64,000 bases of DNA from Limnochordaceae bacterium (GCA_014896295.1 JADBKR010000004.1:124001-188000); one strand, 5' to 3'; positions 20,028-29,958 are shown, counted from the stretch's first letter. Translations and numbers: made by a program. Notes: a model not told the origin generated them from the letters alone.

Positions 20028-20056
20028 ATCATAGCACGGCGCCCGCCGTGCTCACG
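20028..20056 (-). promoter_or_regulatory. Possible promoter with an inverted repeat, phosphatase operon
   Basis: On the minus strand a TATGAT (20033-20028) could be the -10 box. Just upstream lies a perfect 8-bp inverted repeat, AGCACGGC around GCCC (20033-20052), filling the spacer, where a repressor could bind. The -35 region is poor, so this is tentative. The rest of 19940-20202 shows nothing else. Confidence 0.25.
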
Positions 20057-20202
20057 AGGAGGGACGCTGTGGACGATGACGAGGACGAAGGCTTCATCGG
20101 GACCGGAGGGCAGGGGACGGCCGCGGGCGCCTGGAAAGGAGCACCGGGCCATGCCGGACGCGCCTTTCGCCAATCGCCGGCCCTGAGGAGGAGGCGTCGC
20201 CC

Positions 20203-20886
20203 ATGTTTGGGATGCTCGGCATCGCTGCAGGCATCGTCGCACCCATCCTGTACGCCGTCACCGTGGTCGCCGGGGCCGCAGCCACTCCGGGCTACAGCCA
20301 CGCCCGCAACGCCATCAGCGAACTCATCCAGACCGGTGCTCCCGCAAAGGCATCCCTCGACCCGTGGTTCCTGGTGTACAACGGCCTGGTCGTCATGTTC
20401 GGCGTGGCTCTGGCGCAGGCGTTCGAGGCGCGTACGGATCGGCACGGCCGGGGCGCGGGCCGTTTCGCGGGCGGCGTTCTCGCGATGGTCGGGGTACTTG
20501 GCGGCGTGATGACCCTGTGGTTTCCCATGGATCCCATCGGAAGCGAGGCTACCCCTGCCGGTACCGGCCACGTGGTGCTGGCCGGCCTCGTCTCGCTCGG
20601 CTCCATCGTCGCCATGGCGAGCGCTGGGCTCGCTTTCAGCCGGAGCGGGCGATGGGCAGGTTACGGGCTTTACTCGTTCGTCTCTGTCGCGGTGGTTTTC
20701 GCTACCGGCGCCATGGCCGCGTGGAGTGCGGCGACCGGCTCGGGGTGGATGGGCCTGTGGGAGCGGCTCACCATCGGCGCCTTCCTGCAGTGGCTCCTGG
20801 TCGTCGCCCTGGCGGTGATGGCGAGGCGCAAGCGTCCGGCCTGGGTAGGGGTGGGCCGGAGGCCGGGCAGGATCTTCATGCGCTGA
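20203..20886 (+). CDS. DUF998 family integral membrane protein
   Basis: Small membrane protein, 227 aa, ATG behind GAGGAGG. Six hydrophobic helices are visible. The conserved DUF998 opening (GIAAGIVAPILYAVTVVAGAA) is followed by YSHARNAISELIQTGAP, the family's YSxxxxxISELG-type motif, and by DPIGSE in the middle. Biochemical function is unknown for the family. It stands alone between the divergent phosphatase operon and the LacI gene. Confidence 0.8.
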   Translation: MFGMLGIAAGIVAPILYAVTVVAGAAATPGYSHARNAISELIQTGAPAKASLDPWFLVYNGLVVMFGVALAQAFEARTDRHGRGAGRFAGGVLAMVGVLGGVMTLWFPMDPIGSEATPAGTGHVVLAGLVSLGSIVAMASAGLAFSRSGRWAGYGLYSFVSVAVVFATGAMAAWSAATGSGWMGLWERLTIGAFLQWLLVVALAVMARRKRPAWVGVGRRPGRIFMR

Positions 20887-21149
20887 GACCACTGCCAGGG
20901 GCTCGTCGAGCCGGCAGGCGGGTACGGACGGGCACAGCAAACCGCAAGACGTACGCGATCTCGACGTTTTCAGAATGCCCGCGCAACGACGGATCCTGAC
21001 GAACGGCTTCGGTATTCCGTAACCCCTGTCGGATCGCTCCGCAAGCCACGTACGATAGCCCACGTGCGACAGCCATCTCGGTGCCGTCCCCTCCTGAGGC
21101 GCTACCACCGGGTACTCGGACAGGATGGCCCCTTGAGCCTGGTAGCCGG

Positions 21150-21157
21150 AATCGATT
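21150..21157. promoter_or_regulatory. Upstream LacI-type operator (AATCGATT)
   Basis: Perfect 8-bp palindrome around a central CG, flanked by GG and GCC. It is centred exactly 90 bp from a second, longer copy. Central-CG palindromes are the usual LacI-family operators, and the next gene encodes such a regulator. Confidence 0.45.
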
Positions 21158-21238
21158 GCCCTTTCGTCGATTTCACCGATTTCCCATCAGGGCAGGAGGA
21201 GTGACGCCGTCTATGTCGTATACGGGGAGCAGGGGATG

Positions 21239-21248
21239 CAATCGATTG
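21239..21248. promoter_or_regulatory. Downstream LacI-type operator (CAATCGATTG)
   Basis: Perfect 10-bp palindrome about 50 bp before the lacI-type start codon. Together with the copy centred 90 bp upstream it could support looping and autoregulation of the sugar operon. Confidence 0.5.
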
Positions 21249-21294
21249 TGATAGAAGAGAGACTCAGCTGCGTTGCCGCAGCGTGGGATGCACG

Positions 21295-22398
21295 GTGACC
21301 ATCAAGGAGATCGCCGCGAAACTGGGGCTCTCGGCGTCCACGGTGAGCCGGGCGCTCAACCACCCTGAGATGGTGGCACCCGAAACCCGAGTCCGGGTGG
21401 AGGCGGCCGTCCGGCGCCACCGCTACCGGCCGAGCACCATCGCACGCAGCCTGCGCGTCCGCAATTCGCAAACGATTGGGCTCATACTGGCCGACATCAC
21501 CAACCCCTTCCACGCCGAGCTGGCTCGCGCTGTGGAAGCGATTGCTAGAGCCCGCGGCTTTACGGTGATCTTGTCCAACAGCGACGAGGACTCGGAGCGC
21601 GAGCGAGCCTCTCTCGAGACGCTGTTGAGCTGGCGGGTGCGGGGCCTCATCATCGCCCCGTGCGGCCGTAATCAGGATCTGCTCCAGGAAAGCCTCCGCA
21701 CGGGCATCCCCGTAGTGCAGGTCGACCGCGTGATCGAGGGGCTGGAGGCTGACGCGGTGTTGGTCGACAACCGCGCCGGCGCCCGCATGGCCGTCGAGCA
21801 CCTGCTCGAGCTCGGGCATCGGCGGGTGGCCCACGTGGCCGGGTCGCTCCATCTCACCACGGGCGCCCGGCGTCTCGAGGGGTACCGGCAGGCTATGGCT
21901 GCCGGGGGAATGGCACCCGACGAAGCCATGGTGGCCGTTGGCGATTTCCGTGAAGAGGGGGGCTACCGTGCCACCCTCGAGCTGTTCGGGCACAGCGCGA
22001 ACCGCAACCTTCCGACAGCGCTGTTCGTGGCCAACAACGAGATGGCTGCAGGAGCGATCCGAGCGCTCGGAGAGCTCGGCCTGAGCGTCCCGGAAGACGT
22101 GTCGTTTGTTTGCTTCGATGATTCCCGATGGGCGCGCCTGATGCGGCCATCCTTGACCGTCGTGGCCCAGCCGGTCGGCGACATGGGACGCACGGCAGCG
22201 GAGCTGCTCTTGCGCCGCATCGAATCCGGTCGGCAGCAGCCCACGACTTACACGTTGCAGCCGAGCCTCGTCAAACGGCAATCGACCGCCATGGCGCCCC
22301 CAGAGGCGTCGCTTTCAGGGGGAGGACAAAACGCGGCGGAGCCGCCCGGCAAACGCCGCGCTACTCGGCGGAGCCTCGCGAGGCCTGCGGTGACATAG
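21295..22398 (+). CDS. LacI-family transcriptional regulator
   Basis: Repressor of 367 aa; the GTG at 21295 gives the canonical opening VTIKEIAAKLGLSASTVSRALN, and an in-frame GTG lies 12 bp upstream. The helix-turn-helix covers residues 1-22, the hinge helix is near residue 50 (YRPSTIARSLR), and the periplasmic-binding-like effector domain runs to about residue 325 (IGLILADITNPFHAEL, VLVDNRAGARMAVEHLLELGH, DVSFVCFDDSRW). A basic, Gly/Arg-rich 40-residue tail after VKRQSTA is unusual. It heads a sugar isomerase-aldolase-ABC-kinase operon and probably senses the sugar or a phosphate ester of it. Confidence 0.9.
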   Translation: MTIKEIAAKLGLSASTVSRALNHPEMVAPETRVRVEAAVRRHRYRPSTIARSLRVRNSQTIGLILADITNPFHAELARAVEAIARARGFTVILSNSDEDSERERASLETLLSWRVRGLIIAPCGRNQDLLQESLRTGIPVVQVDRVIEGLEADAVLVDNRAGARMAVEHLLELGHRRVAHVAGSLHLTTGARRLEGYRQAMAAGGMAPDEAMVAVGDFREEGGYRATLELFGHSANRNLPTALFVANNEMAAGAIRALGELGLSVPEDVSFVCFDDSRWARLMRPSLTVVAQPVGDMGRTAAELLLRRIESGRQQPTTYTLQPSLVKRQSTAMAPPEASLSGGGQNAAEPPGKRRATRRSLARPAVT

Positions 22399-22412
22399 CG
22401 AGGAGCAGGACG

Positions 22413-23904
22413 GTGGTGTTGGTGGTGCAGAAGTAGACCGAAGCTCGGCATCCTCACCTTCTCCGATGGCCGGCGTTACGCCCACGAACGGCTGATCGAA
22501 GAGAATAAGGCCTTCGAGCGGCGTCTACGGGGCGCCCTCGAGGGCGCCGGCGTCGAGGTGGTCACCGGCGAACTGGTGTGGACCAACCAGCTGGCGGTGC
22601 AGGAGGCTCAGCGTCTGGCCCGAGAGGGTTGCGAGGCGACCATCTTCCATTACGCGGTCTGGGCTTTCCCGCAATTCACGGCCCTTGCCGCCCGGTTCGC
22701 ACCCCGCCCCATCCTGCTCTTCGGCCCGATCAATCCATCCAGGCCCGGGATGGTGTCGGTGCTGGCGGCCGCTGGAGCGCTCGACCAGATGGGCATCCCC
22801 TACCGGCGGGTCTTCGGCGAAATCGAGGAGCCAGAGGTGCTCCACAGGGTCCTGGCATGGGCCCGTGGCGCCCATGCGGCCTATCGGCTGCAGGGCGAGA
22901 CTTTCGGGCTGTTCGGAGGGCGGCCCATCGGCATCAACACGGCAACAGCGCCGGTGGATCAGTGGGTGAGCCAGTTTGGAATCGACGTCGAGCACGTCGA
23001 CCAGTGGGAGGTCGTACGACGCTCGCAGGCGTTGATCGGGACGGATCGGGTGCGCCGTGCTCGGCAGTGGCTGGAGGAGCACGTGCGCAAGGTACATTAC
23101 GACGGGCAGCAACTCACTCCCGAAAAGCTGGAGCTGCAAATTGCCTCTTATCACGCCCTTCGTGACATCATCGATGAACGCGGTTTCGACTTCATCGGCA
23201 TCAAGAGCCAGCCGGAGCTCACCGAGCACTTCGTGACAACGGACGTGCCCGAAGCGTTCCTCAACGACCCGTACGACTGGGAGGGCCCGCACGATCCCAT
23301 CGTCTGTGCCACCGAAGCGGACATGGACGCAGCCTTGACGATGGAGGTTTTCAAGCACGTTGCCGGCACTCCCGTGCTCTTCGCCGACGTGCGGCACTAC
23401 TTCGCCGACCTCGGCATCTTCGACCTGGTGAACTCCGGCCAGCATGCGACCTACTTCGCCGGCCGCAGCTTCGAGCCGGAGCACAACCTCCCGAGGGTCG
23501 AGCTCAAGCCTCAAGGCTTCTACTTCCCGGCCGGCGGCGCCGCGGTCTTCCACGTAGCCGCCCCGGGCGACGTTACCCTGGCCCGGCTCACCCGTGAGAA
23601 GGGCGAGTACCGGATGCACATCGTGCGGGGTGAATTCGTGAGGCTCGGACCAGAAGACGAAACGCGCCGCATTGCCCTCGTCCAGGACAACTGGCCGCAC
23701 GCGTTCGTGCGACTCCGTGTGCCTGCAGAGCGTTTTCTGGCCGAGTTCCCCTGCAACCACGTCCATGGGGTCTACGGCAACGTGGTCGCGGAGCTCCTCG
23801 AGTGGTGCGAGATCACCGGGACTCGCCCCATCTTGCTGGGAGATGGAGACGTGCCAGGATCGCCCATCACGGATACCAGGCAACAGAAGGGTGGACGTCC
23901 ATGA
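22413..23904 (+). CDS. L-fucose/L-arabinose isomerase-like protein (frameshift near the start)
   Basis: Cytoplasmic aldose-ketose isomerase-like protein of about 496 residues. The conserved N-terminus (LGILTFSDGRRYAHERL) is read from 22441, but that frame has no start codon after its upstream stop at 22396. The GTG run at 22413, behind AGGAG, is in the neighbouring frame and reaches a stop at 22434, so one extra base near 22433 is likely. The body matches the FucI/AraA superfamily (AVWAFPQF, ILLFGPINPSRPGMVSVLAAAGAL, FIGIKSQPELTEHF, ATEADMDAALTMEVFKH, LFADVRHYF). A truncated start at 22558 is the only intact reading. It probably converts the imported sugar to a ketose before kinase and aldolase. 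Confidence 0.8.
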
Positions 23905-24782
23905 CCCTTAGCAGGCGCTCGTGGCAACCGCTGAAAGAGCTGCTTCAGGACGTGCTCGACCGGCCGTACGCCCTGGCGGCCTTCAACGTCTACGATTTCT
24001 GGGTCACCCGAGCTGTCGTCCGCGCGGCCAGCGACCTGGGCGTGCCGGTCATCGTCGCATGCGGAGGGTCCGACCTGGACATCGTGGGCCCGGAGGCAGT
24101 GGCCTCGTGGGTCGCTTCGGAACGTTCAAAGGCGCCTGTCCCCGTGTATCTTCACCTCGATCACGGTCGGGACCTGGCGGAGGTCATCCGGTGCATCGCG
24201 GCCGGATTCGATTCCGTGATGTTCGACGGGTCGCAGCTTCCGTTTGAAAAGAACGTCCAGAAGACCCGTGAAGTGGTGTATGCCGCGCGCTCGACAGGCG
24301 CCGTCGTCGAGGGAGCCGTGGGACGGATCCCCTCGAAAGGGCAAGGCGAGCCCGGCGTTGCCATCACGTCCGAGGATCGGGTGTCCGTCGAGATGGTGTC
24401 CCTGTTCGTACAGGAGACCGGCGTCGACCTCGTGGCCGTTCCGGTGGGAAGCGCTCACGGCGCCTACGCGGCCGGGACACGGACCCACCTCGACCTGGAT
24501 CTGGTTCGCGCCCTGAGCCAGCAGGTGCGGGTGCCACTCGCGCTGCATGGGGGATCGGGAGTGGACGAAAGCGACATACGCGCCGCGATCGGCATGGCTT
24601 TGGGAAAAGTCAACTTTGGAAGCGTGCTACGCGCCGCGCACACCGGTGCGATTCGCGAGTTTTGTCATGCTTCTCCCGCGCGGGATCCTGCCGAGCTCGG
24701 CCGGATGACTGTTGAGAGCGTGTACGAATCCGCCCGGGCAAAGCTGTCACTCCTCTTCGAGGCGGTGGGACAGGGGAGGTGA
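23901..24782 (+). CDS. Class II ketose-bisphosphate/ketose-phosphate aldolase
   Basis: Zinc-dependent aldolase of the FbaA/GatY/IolJ family, 293 aa, ATG overlapping the isomerase stop. Landmarks: YALAAFNVYDFW near residue 27; the zinc-binding and catalytic segment VYLHLDHGRD; FDSVMFDGSQLPFEKNV; VEGAVGRIPSKGQ; VPVGSAHGAY; LALHGGSGVDESDIR and KVNFGS. Metal ligand His and catalytic Asp positions are intact. In this operon it would cleave a ketose (bis)phosphate made by the isomerase and FGGY kinase to dihydroxyacetone phosphate and an aldehyde (inference). Confidence 0.9.
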   Translation: MTLSRRSWQPLKELLQDVLDRPYALAAFNVYDFWVTRAVVRAASDLGVPVIVACGGSDLDIVGPEAVASWVASERSKAPVPVYLHLDHGRDLAEVIRCIAAGFDSVMFDGSQLPFEKNVQKTREVVYAARSTGAVVEGAVGRIPSKGQGEPGVAITSEDRVSVEMVSLFVQETGVDLVAVPVGSAHGAYAAGTRTHLDLDLVRALSQQVRVPLALHGGSGVDESDIRAAIGMALGKVNFGSVLRAAHTGAIREFCHASPARDPAELGRMTVESVYESARAKLSLLFEAVGQGR

Positions 24783-24852
24783 GGCAAGGCGGTCAAGGAG
24801 GCTGACGACAGGCATCACGACGAAAAGCGAGACGGAAAGGGGTTGTAAGATC

Positions 24853-26499
24853 ATGCAGTCTCACAAGCGGTTGACGCTCCTCGTGTGGGTCGTCCTCGCG
24901 ACGTTGGCCATGGCCGTGTCCGTGCACGCCGCATCCGACCTCGTTCCCATCAAGAACCTGTCAGGAGATACCGTCTACGTACCCAAGAGCGACCTGGGCA
25001 CCATTATCACGGACGGGAAGAAGCCTTTCGCGGGAAAGACCATCACCATCACCGTCAACGTCGCCGGGCCGAAGGGGCCCATCGAGGGGCCGCTGCACGA
25101 GTGGCGTAAGCCATGGGAGGAACTCACCGGTGGTAAGGTGAACATCGTTGGCATTCCTTACGCCGAGCATTACTCGAAGGCTATGACCGACCTCCTCACG
25201 GGCACTGGCCAGTACGATATCTTCATGGCGGGAGCCGATTGGTACGGTGACCTGATAGCGGGAAACTACATCATCCCCATCGACAAGTATTTGAACGATC
25301 CCCGCTTCCCGAAGTGGGATCGCTCCGCCATGCCCCTGTCGCAGGTCGCACTGCACACGTGGCAAGGCCACTGGTATGGGGTGCTCAATGATTCAGATGG
25401 CCAGGTGCTCTACTACCGGCGTGACATCCTGACCAACGCCTCGTACCGCCAGAGGTTCAAGGCAAAGTACGGTTACGACCTGCCCGTACCGCCCAAGACG
25501 TGGGAGCAGGTTCGCGATATCGCCGAGTTCTTCAACGGCTGGGACTGGAACGGAGACGGTGAGCCCGATTCCGGTATGGTGATGCACCTCAAGGTTGGCG
25601 GGCAGGGAATGTTCCACTACGCCTCCCTGTCCGCTCCGTTCGTGCTCTTTCCCGGACCGACGGTGGACAGGTACCACAACGTGTACTGGTTCGATCCCGA
25701 AAACATGAATCCTCTCATCAACTCTCCCGGACACGTTCGCGCGCTGGAGCTCCTGTTGCAGCTCGCCAAGTTCGGTCCTTCTGCACAGCTCAGCTGGGAC
25801 CTGGGTGAGGCCTGGGACTACTTCATGCGCGGCAAAGCCGTGCTCACCTTCTCCTGGGGTGACGTGGGCGGGCTCGTCCAGGAGCCAGGTCGCTCGGTCA
25901 TCAAGGGTAAGCTGGGCACTGCCATGCTTCCCGGTACCCTCGAAGTGTGGGACCGTGAGCATAATCGCTGGGTCAAGTTTGACTCGCCGAACGTGGTGGG
26001 CAACACAACTGGTGGATCGTGGCACGGCGTGATTTCGGCACTTTCCAAGAATCCGGAGGTTGCCTATCACTTCCTCGCATTCCTGGCCATGACTCCCATC
26101 AGCCAGTGGCACGCTTACCGGGGCTGGGACGGCGTAGATCCGGGTACCCGGCACCATTTCCTGGCGCCACAGGGCGATGCAAAGCTGGAGGATTACGTGG
26201 CGCAGGGCTGGAATGCGGAGGACGTGCGCGAGTACACACAGGCGTACTACGAGACCTTCTTCGCGGAGAGGCAGCTACCCTACCTGCGTATCCCGGGAGG
26301 CCACGAGTACTGGGTGTCGCTCGATCAGCACATCTCAGAGGCGTTGACCGGCGCCGTCAGCGCAAAGGAGGCCCTGGACAGGACGGCCCGGGACTGGGAC
26401 GAGATCACCAACCGTCTCGGAAGGCGCGAGCAGCTAGAGCTCTACAGGCAATCGATCGGATACGGCAAGCCCTATCAAGAGGCCATGGGCGGAAAGTGA
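24853..26499 (+). CDS. ABC sugar importer substrate-binding protein
   Basis: Exported family-1 solute-binding protein, 548 aa, ATG behind GAAAGGGG. The signal peptide is residues 1-27 (LTLLVWVVLATLAMAVSVHA). It is larger than usual binding proteins, with a segment near residues 30-60 before the ITITVNVAG core. Conserved family pieces are YDIFMAGADWYGDL, GHWYGVLNDSDGQVLYYRRD, KTWEQVRDIAEFFNG and AVLTFSWGDVGG. The gene is followed by a strong hairpin that separates it from the permease genes. Substrate presumably the sugar handled by the isomerase, aldolase and kinase. Confidence 0.9.
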   Translation: MQSHKRLTLLVWVVLATLAMAVSVHAASDLVPIKNLSGDTVYVPKSDLGTIITDGKKPFAGKTITITVNVAGPKGPIEGPLHEWRKPWEELTGGKVNIVGIPYAEHYSKAMTDLLTGTGQYDIFMAGADWYGDLIAGNYIIPIDKYLNDPRFPKWDRSAMPLSQVALHTWQGHWYGVLNDSDGQVLYYRRDILTNASYRQRFKAKYGYDLPVPPKTWEQVRDIAEFFNGWDWNGDGEPDSGMVMHLKVGGQGMFHYASLSAPFVLFPGPTVDRYHNVYWFDPENMNPLINSPGHVRALELLLQLAKFGPSAQLSWDLGEAWDYFMRGKAVLTFSWGDVGGLVQEPGRSVIKGKLGTAMLPGTLEVWDREHNRWVKFDSPNVVGNTTGGSWHGVISALSKNPEVAYHFLAFLAMTPISQWHAYRGWDGVDPGTRHHFLAPQGDAKLEDYVAQGWNAEDVREYTQAYYETFFAERQLPYLRIPGGHEYWVSLDQHISEALTGAVSAKEALDRTARDWDEITNRLGRREQLELYRQSIGYGKPYQEAMGGK

Positions 26500-26510
26500 C
26501 GATGCCGCAA

Positions 26511-26543
26511 GCAGGCCGCCGGACCTCCGGTCCGGCGGCCTGC
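26511..26543 (+). terminator. Intercistronic hairpin after the binding-protein gene
   Basis: GCAGGCCGCCGGACC and its exact complement form a 15-bp perfect stem with a TCC loop, 11 bp after the stop codon. No T-run follows, so it is more likely a 3' stabiliser or partial attenuator than a full terminator. Such hairpins keep binding-protein mRNA in excess over permease mRNA. Confidence 0.75.
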
Positions 26544-26564
26544 GAGAGTACTGGGGGTGTAAGT

Positions 26565-27488
26565 GTGAGCAGGCAGCCAAGGACTGCCACAATGGGGCTT
26601 GCAGGGGCGGAGATGATAGGTTGGCCACGCCTTTCCTACAAGACGGTGACCAAGCGTATCCTTCTGCTTCCGGCGGCAGTGTGGACGCTCCTCTTCACGG
26701 TCTTTCCCTTCGTATATACGCTCTGGATTTCCACCCAGCGCATTCGTCTGGGACGTCCGGGGTACTTCGTAGGGATGGAGAATTTCGCGAAGGCGTTTGC
26801 TGACTACAAGCTGTCCGAAAGTGCCCTCGGGACCATCCTCTTCATCGCCGTCGCCGTGCCTCTCGAGCTCATCCTGGGATTTGCATTCGCTCTCCTGTTC
26901 AATCGCGATTTCCGAGGGCAAGGCGTGCTACGAGCCATCATGACGATGCCGCTGTTTGCGACGCCGGTCGGTGTGGCATACCTTTTCACGACGATCCTCT
27001 ATGAGGAGGGCGGGCTCGTCAACTCCCTCCTTGCCCCGCTCGGGTGGCATCCCCCGTGGCTTTCCAATCCCTTCTGGGCACGACTCTCCGTGCTGCTGGT
27101 GGACGTATGGCAGTGGACACCCTTTTGCTTCCTCGTGTTCCTGGCGGGGCTGCAAGGCCTGCCTCAGGAAGTCCTGGAAGCGGCAAGCCTGGATGTGGTG
27201 AAAAACAGACAGATCGTCACGCAGGTCGTACTACCCATGATGGCGCCGCTGATCCGGCTCGTGTTGCTCCTCAGGTTCATCGAGGCAGCGAAGGTCTTCG
27301 ACATTCCCTTCGTGCTAACTTCGGGCGGGCCAGGACGGAGCACGGAAGTGTACTCCCTATACACGTTTCGTGTGGGGCTGCGCTTCTTCGACCTCGGGTA
27401 TGCGGCAGCCCTCAGCCTGTTGTTGCTGGTAGTCGTGATGGTCGTCGCGAACCTGCTGTTCCGCGGCACGAGGGAGATGTATGACTGA
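26565..27488 (+). CDS. ABC sugar importer permease, MalF-type
   Basis: Inner-membrane permease, 307 aa from the GTG at 26565 behind GGGGGTG; ATG codons at 26592 and 26613 are alternatives. Six membrane helices are visible after a polar 25-residue start. The EAA loop has LPQEVLEAASLDVVKNRQIVTQVVLPMM near residue 210. It overlaps the MalG-type start by one base. With the next gene it forms the importer channel; no ATPase gene is present in the operon. Confidence 0.9.
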   Translation: MSRQPRTATMGLAGAEMIGWPRLSYKTVTKRILLLPAAVWTLLFTVFPFVYTLWISTQRIRLGRPGYFVGMENFAKAFADYKLSESALGTILFIAVAVPLELILGFAFALLFNRDFRGQGVLRAIMTMPLFATPVGVAYLFTTILYEEGGLVNSLLAPLGWHPPWLSNPFWARLSVLLVDVWQWTPFCFLVFLAGLQGLPQEVLEAASLDVVKNRQIVTQVVLPMMAPLIRLVLLLRFIEAAKVFDIPFVLTSGGPGRSTEVYSLYTFRVGLRFFDLGYAAALSLLLLVVVMVVANLLFRGTREMYD

Positions 27489-28363
27489 TGCACAGGACAG
27501 ACGAGAGCCGGTTTCGAGATGCTGTGTCGAAGACACTGACCCGGGTTGGCCTCGTCCTCGTCACCGCCATCGTCGTGGTCTGGGTCATCCTGCCCTTTTA
27601 CTGGGGGATATCGATGTCGTTCAGACCGGCAGCCCAGGCGCTGCAGATCTCCGGGCTTGCCGTGCCGGGGTTGTCATTTCGTCCTACGGCCGAAAACTGG
27701 ATAACCGAGCTACATGTGCCGGAAATGCGCAGATCCATGGTCAACAGTATGCTGGCAGGTCTGGGCGGCACGGCCATTGCGCTGCTTCTCGGAGCGCCTG
27801 CTGCCTACTCGCTTGCCCGCTTCAGGTTTACTCGTCCAAAGAACCGTGACATCACCATCTGGTTCATCTCGCAGCGTGTCATGCCGCCGGTCGTCGTGGC
27901 CATTCCGTTCTTCCTGACCATGAGGGCCCTGCATCTGCTGGATACGTTGATCGCACTCGTTCTGGTCAACGCTACTTTCACAATGCCCTTCGTGATAGCC
28001 ATCCTCGTCCAGTCGTTCCGTGACCTGCCCCCCGATCTGGAGGAGGCGGCCCTCCTGGACGGAGCGACACACATCGGGGCAATGCTGAGGGTTGCCATTC
28101 CGCTGGTTGCGCCGTCGCTCGTGGCGGCGGGTCTCATCGGGTTCGCATTCAGCTGGAACGAGTTCCTCATGGCGCTGACCCTTACGTCCAGAGACGCCAT
28201 CACGATGCCGGTCCGCATTGCAAGCGGATACGACACGCGGGGTGCGCAGTTCTGGTACATCGCCGTACGATCTCTTCTGGCCATGAGCCCTCCGGCGATC
28301 GTGGCCATCATCGCGCAGAGGTTCGTGGTGCGAGGCTTGACGCTCGGCGCCGTTCGAGGGTAG
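27488..28363 (+). CDS. ABC sugar importer permease, MalG-type
   Basis: Inner-membrane permease, 291 aa, start overlapping the stop of the MalF-type gene (TGATG). Six helices, and an EAA loop (LPPDLEEAALLDGATHIGAMLRVAIPLVAPS) near residues 185-215. The C-terminus (FVVRGLTLGAVRG) is the usual ending of CUT1 permeases and closely resembles that of the MalG-type permease at 522-1409, so the two importers are related. It precedes the kinase gene by 35 bp. Confidence 0.92.
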   Translation: MHRTDESRFRDAVSKTLTRVGLVLVTAIVVVWVILPFYWGISMSFRPAAQALQISGLAVPGLSFRPTAENWITELHVPEMRRSMVNSMLAGLGGTAIALLLGAPAAYSLARFRFTRPKNRDITIWFISQRVMPPVVVAIPFFLTMRALHLLDTLIALVLVNATFTMPFVIAILVQSFRDLPPDLEEAALLDGATHIGAMLRVAIPLVAPSLVAAGLIGFAFSWNEFLMALTLTSRDAITMPVRIASGYDTRGAQFWYIAVRSLLAMSPPAIVAIIAQRFVVRGLTLGAVRG

Positions 28364-28398
28364 GGGCGGCGCAGCAGGTGGAGAGGGCCTGACCGGCA

Positions 28399-29926
28399 GT
28401 GTACCTGATCGGGATCGATATAGGCACTACCAACTGGAAAGTGATAGCCTTCAACCAAAGCGGGGAGATTGTCGCATCGTTCAAGCAGGCCACCAAACGG
28501 TACCATCAAGGAGCCGGCCGGAGCGTATGGCGCGCAGACGACGTCTGGGAGGCGGTCATCCAGGGGCTTGCCTCCGTGACAGAGCAACTGGGATCCGACC
28601 GAGCTCGTGAAGTAACCGCGATATCCGTGACGAGCGTGGGCGAGGCCGGGCTCTTGGTGGATCGTCGAGGCGATCCCGTCAGCGAGATCATTGAATGGTT
28701 CGACTCCAGGACGGAGCCGCAGCGTCTTTGGTGGGAGAGCCGTCGGAGTCCCAGGAGTATCTACGCGATAACCGGCTTCCCGATGTCTCACATTCCGAGC
28801 ATCAACAAGGTGATGTGGTTCAAGCAGCACGATCCGGTACTATTCGGCAGAGCATCCAAGTGGTTGTGTGTTGCTGACTACGTGCTGTTCAAGCTGAGCG
28901 GGGAGATGGTCATGGACTTCTCCCTGGCAAGCCGTACGATGGCGTTCGATATCCGCGGACGTCGATGGTCATCCGAATTGCTAGAAGAAGCGGGTATCCC
29001 CGTGTCGCTGTGGCCCAGTCTGGTGCCATCCGGCACGCCGCTGGGGCCCGTCACGGAGGAGGTACGGAGACGGACGGGGCTGGGGTCTGGGACCACGATC
29101 GTTGCAGGCGGCCACGATCACGTTTGTGGCGCGTTGGCCGCCGGCATCTATCGCCCGGGTGAGGTGCTTCATTCCATGGGCACGGCGGAGGCCGTGCTGA
29201 TGACCTTACCATCGCCGCTGCTCACGGAATCCCTCGCCGAGGCGGGATTCAGTATCGGGTGCCACGCCGCAAGGGACCGATACTATATCATGGGCGGGCT
29301 GCTGGCATCCGGGGCTACCATCGAATGGCTACGGGAGCTATTTCCAGACCTTGGATACGGAGAGGCCTTCTACCTCGGCATGACCCGGGAAGCGGGCAAC
29401 TCGCCGCCTGGGGCGAACGGGTGCCTGTTTGTCCCGCACCTAAGGGGTACCATTCAGCCGCCTGACGCGCGGGCTCGGGGGGCATGGTTGGGCCTGGGAG
29501 CCTATCACAAACGCGCGGACCTCCTGAGGGCTGTGCTGGAGGGACTGGCCCTGGAGACCATGTTCCTCACTGCACTCATGCATCAGTTGACCGGCCAGGG
29601 CATCGATTCCATCACCGTCACCGGCGGGGGCACGCGTAACAAGCTCTGGGTGGATATCAAAGCCGCCGCCTCCCCTGCCCCTTTGTACCTCGCGGAAGTG
29701 CCCGAAGCTACCGCGCTGGGCGCGGCCTTGCTCGGCGGGCTGGGAGCAGGCGTCTGGACCGACGAAGCGGAAGCGGTGGCGAGCATGGTACCGTCCAAAC
29801 AGGTGGTGCAGGGCAATCCTCGGTGGAACACCATCTACCAGCGCAGCTCTCCGCCGGTGGGCCGATCTTTACACTGCGCTGCAGAGCGTGGGGGCATTGG
29901 CCACCGTACCCGATCTGCCGGATTGA
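28399..29926 (+). CDS. FGGY-family carbohydrate kinase (frameshift near 29840)
   Basis: Cytoplasmic sugar kinase of the xylulokinase/gluconokinase group, about 509 residues, GTG start giving MYLIGIDIGTTNWKVIAFN. Both FGGY actin-like ATPase domains are present: DIGTTN phosphate loop, AIEWFDSRTEP-like substrate segment, GGHDHVCGALAAG with the catalytic Asp, and TVTGGGTRNKLWVDIKA for adenosine binding. After IYQR the expected tail (LRRWADLYTALQSVGALATV) continues in the +1 frame and stops at 29926, so an extra base near 29840 is likely. The uncorrected frame runs on as unrelated sequence. It probably phosphorylates the ketose made by the isomerase. Confidence 0.85.
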
Positions 29927-29958
29927 CCGACGCGTGCCTCCCGGAGTCGTTGGGGGCC

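Larger units (their letters stand above)
20887..21294. other. Intergenic region with LacI-type operators
   Basis: About 400 bases without a convincing gene. Its right half holds two copies of an AATCGATT palindrome listed separately and presumably the promoter of the lacI-type gene. I see no RNA gene and no clear terminator for the DUF998 gene. Confidence 0.5.
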
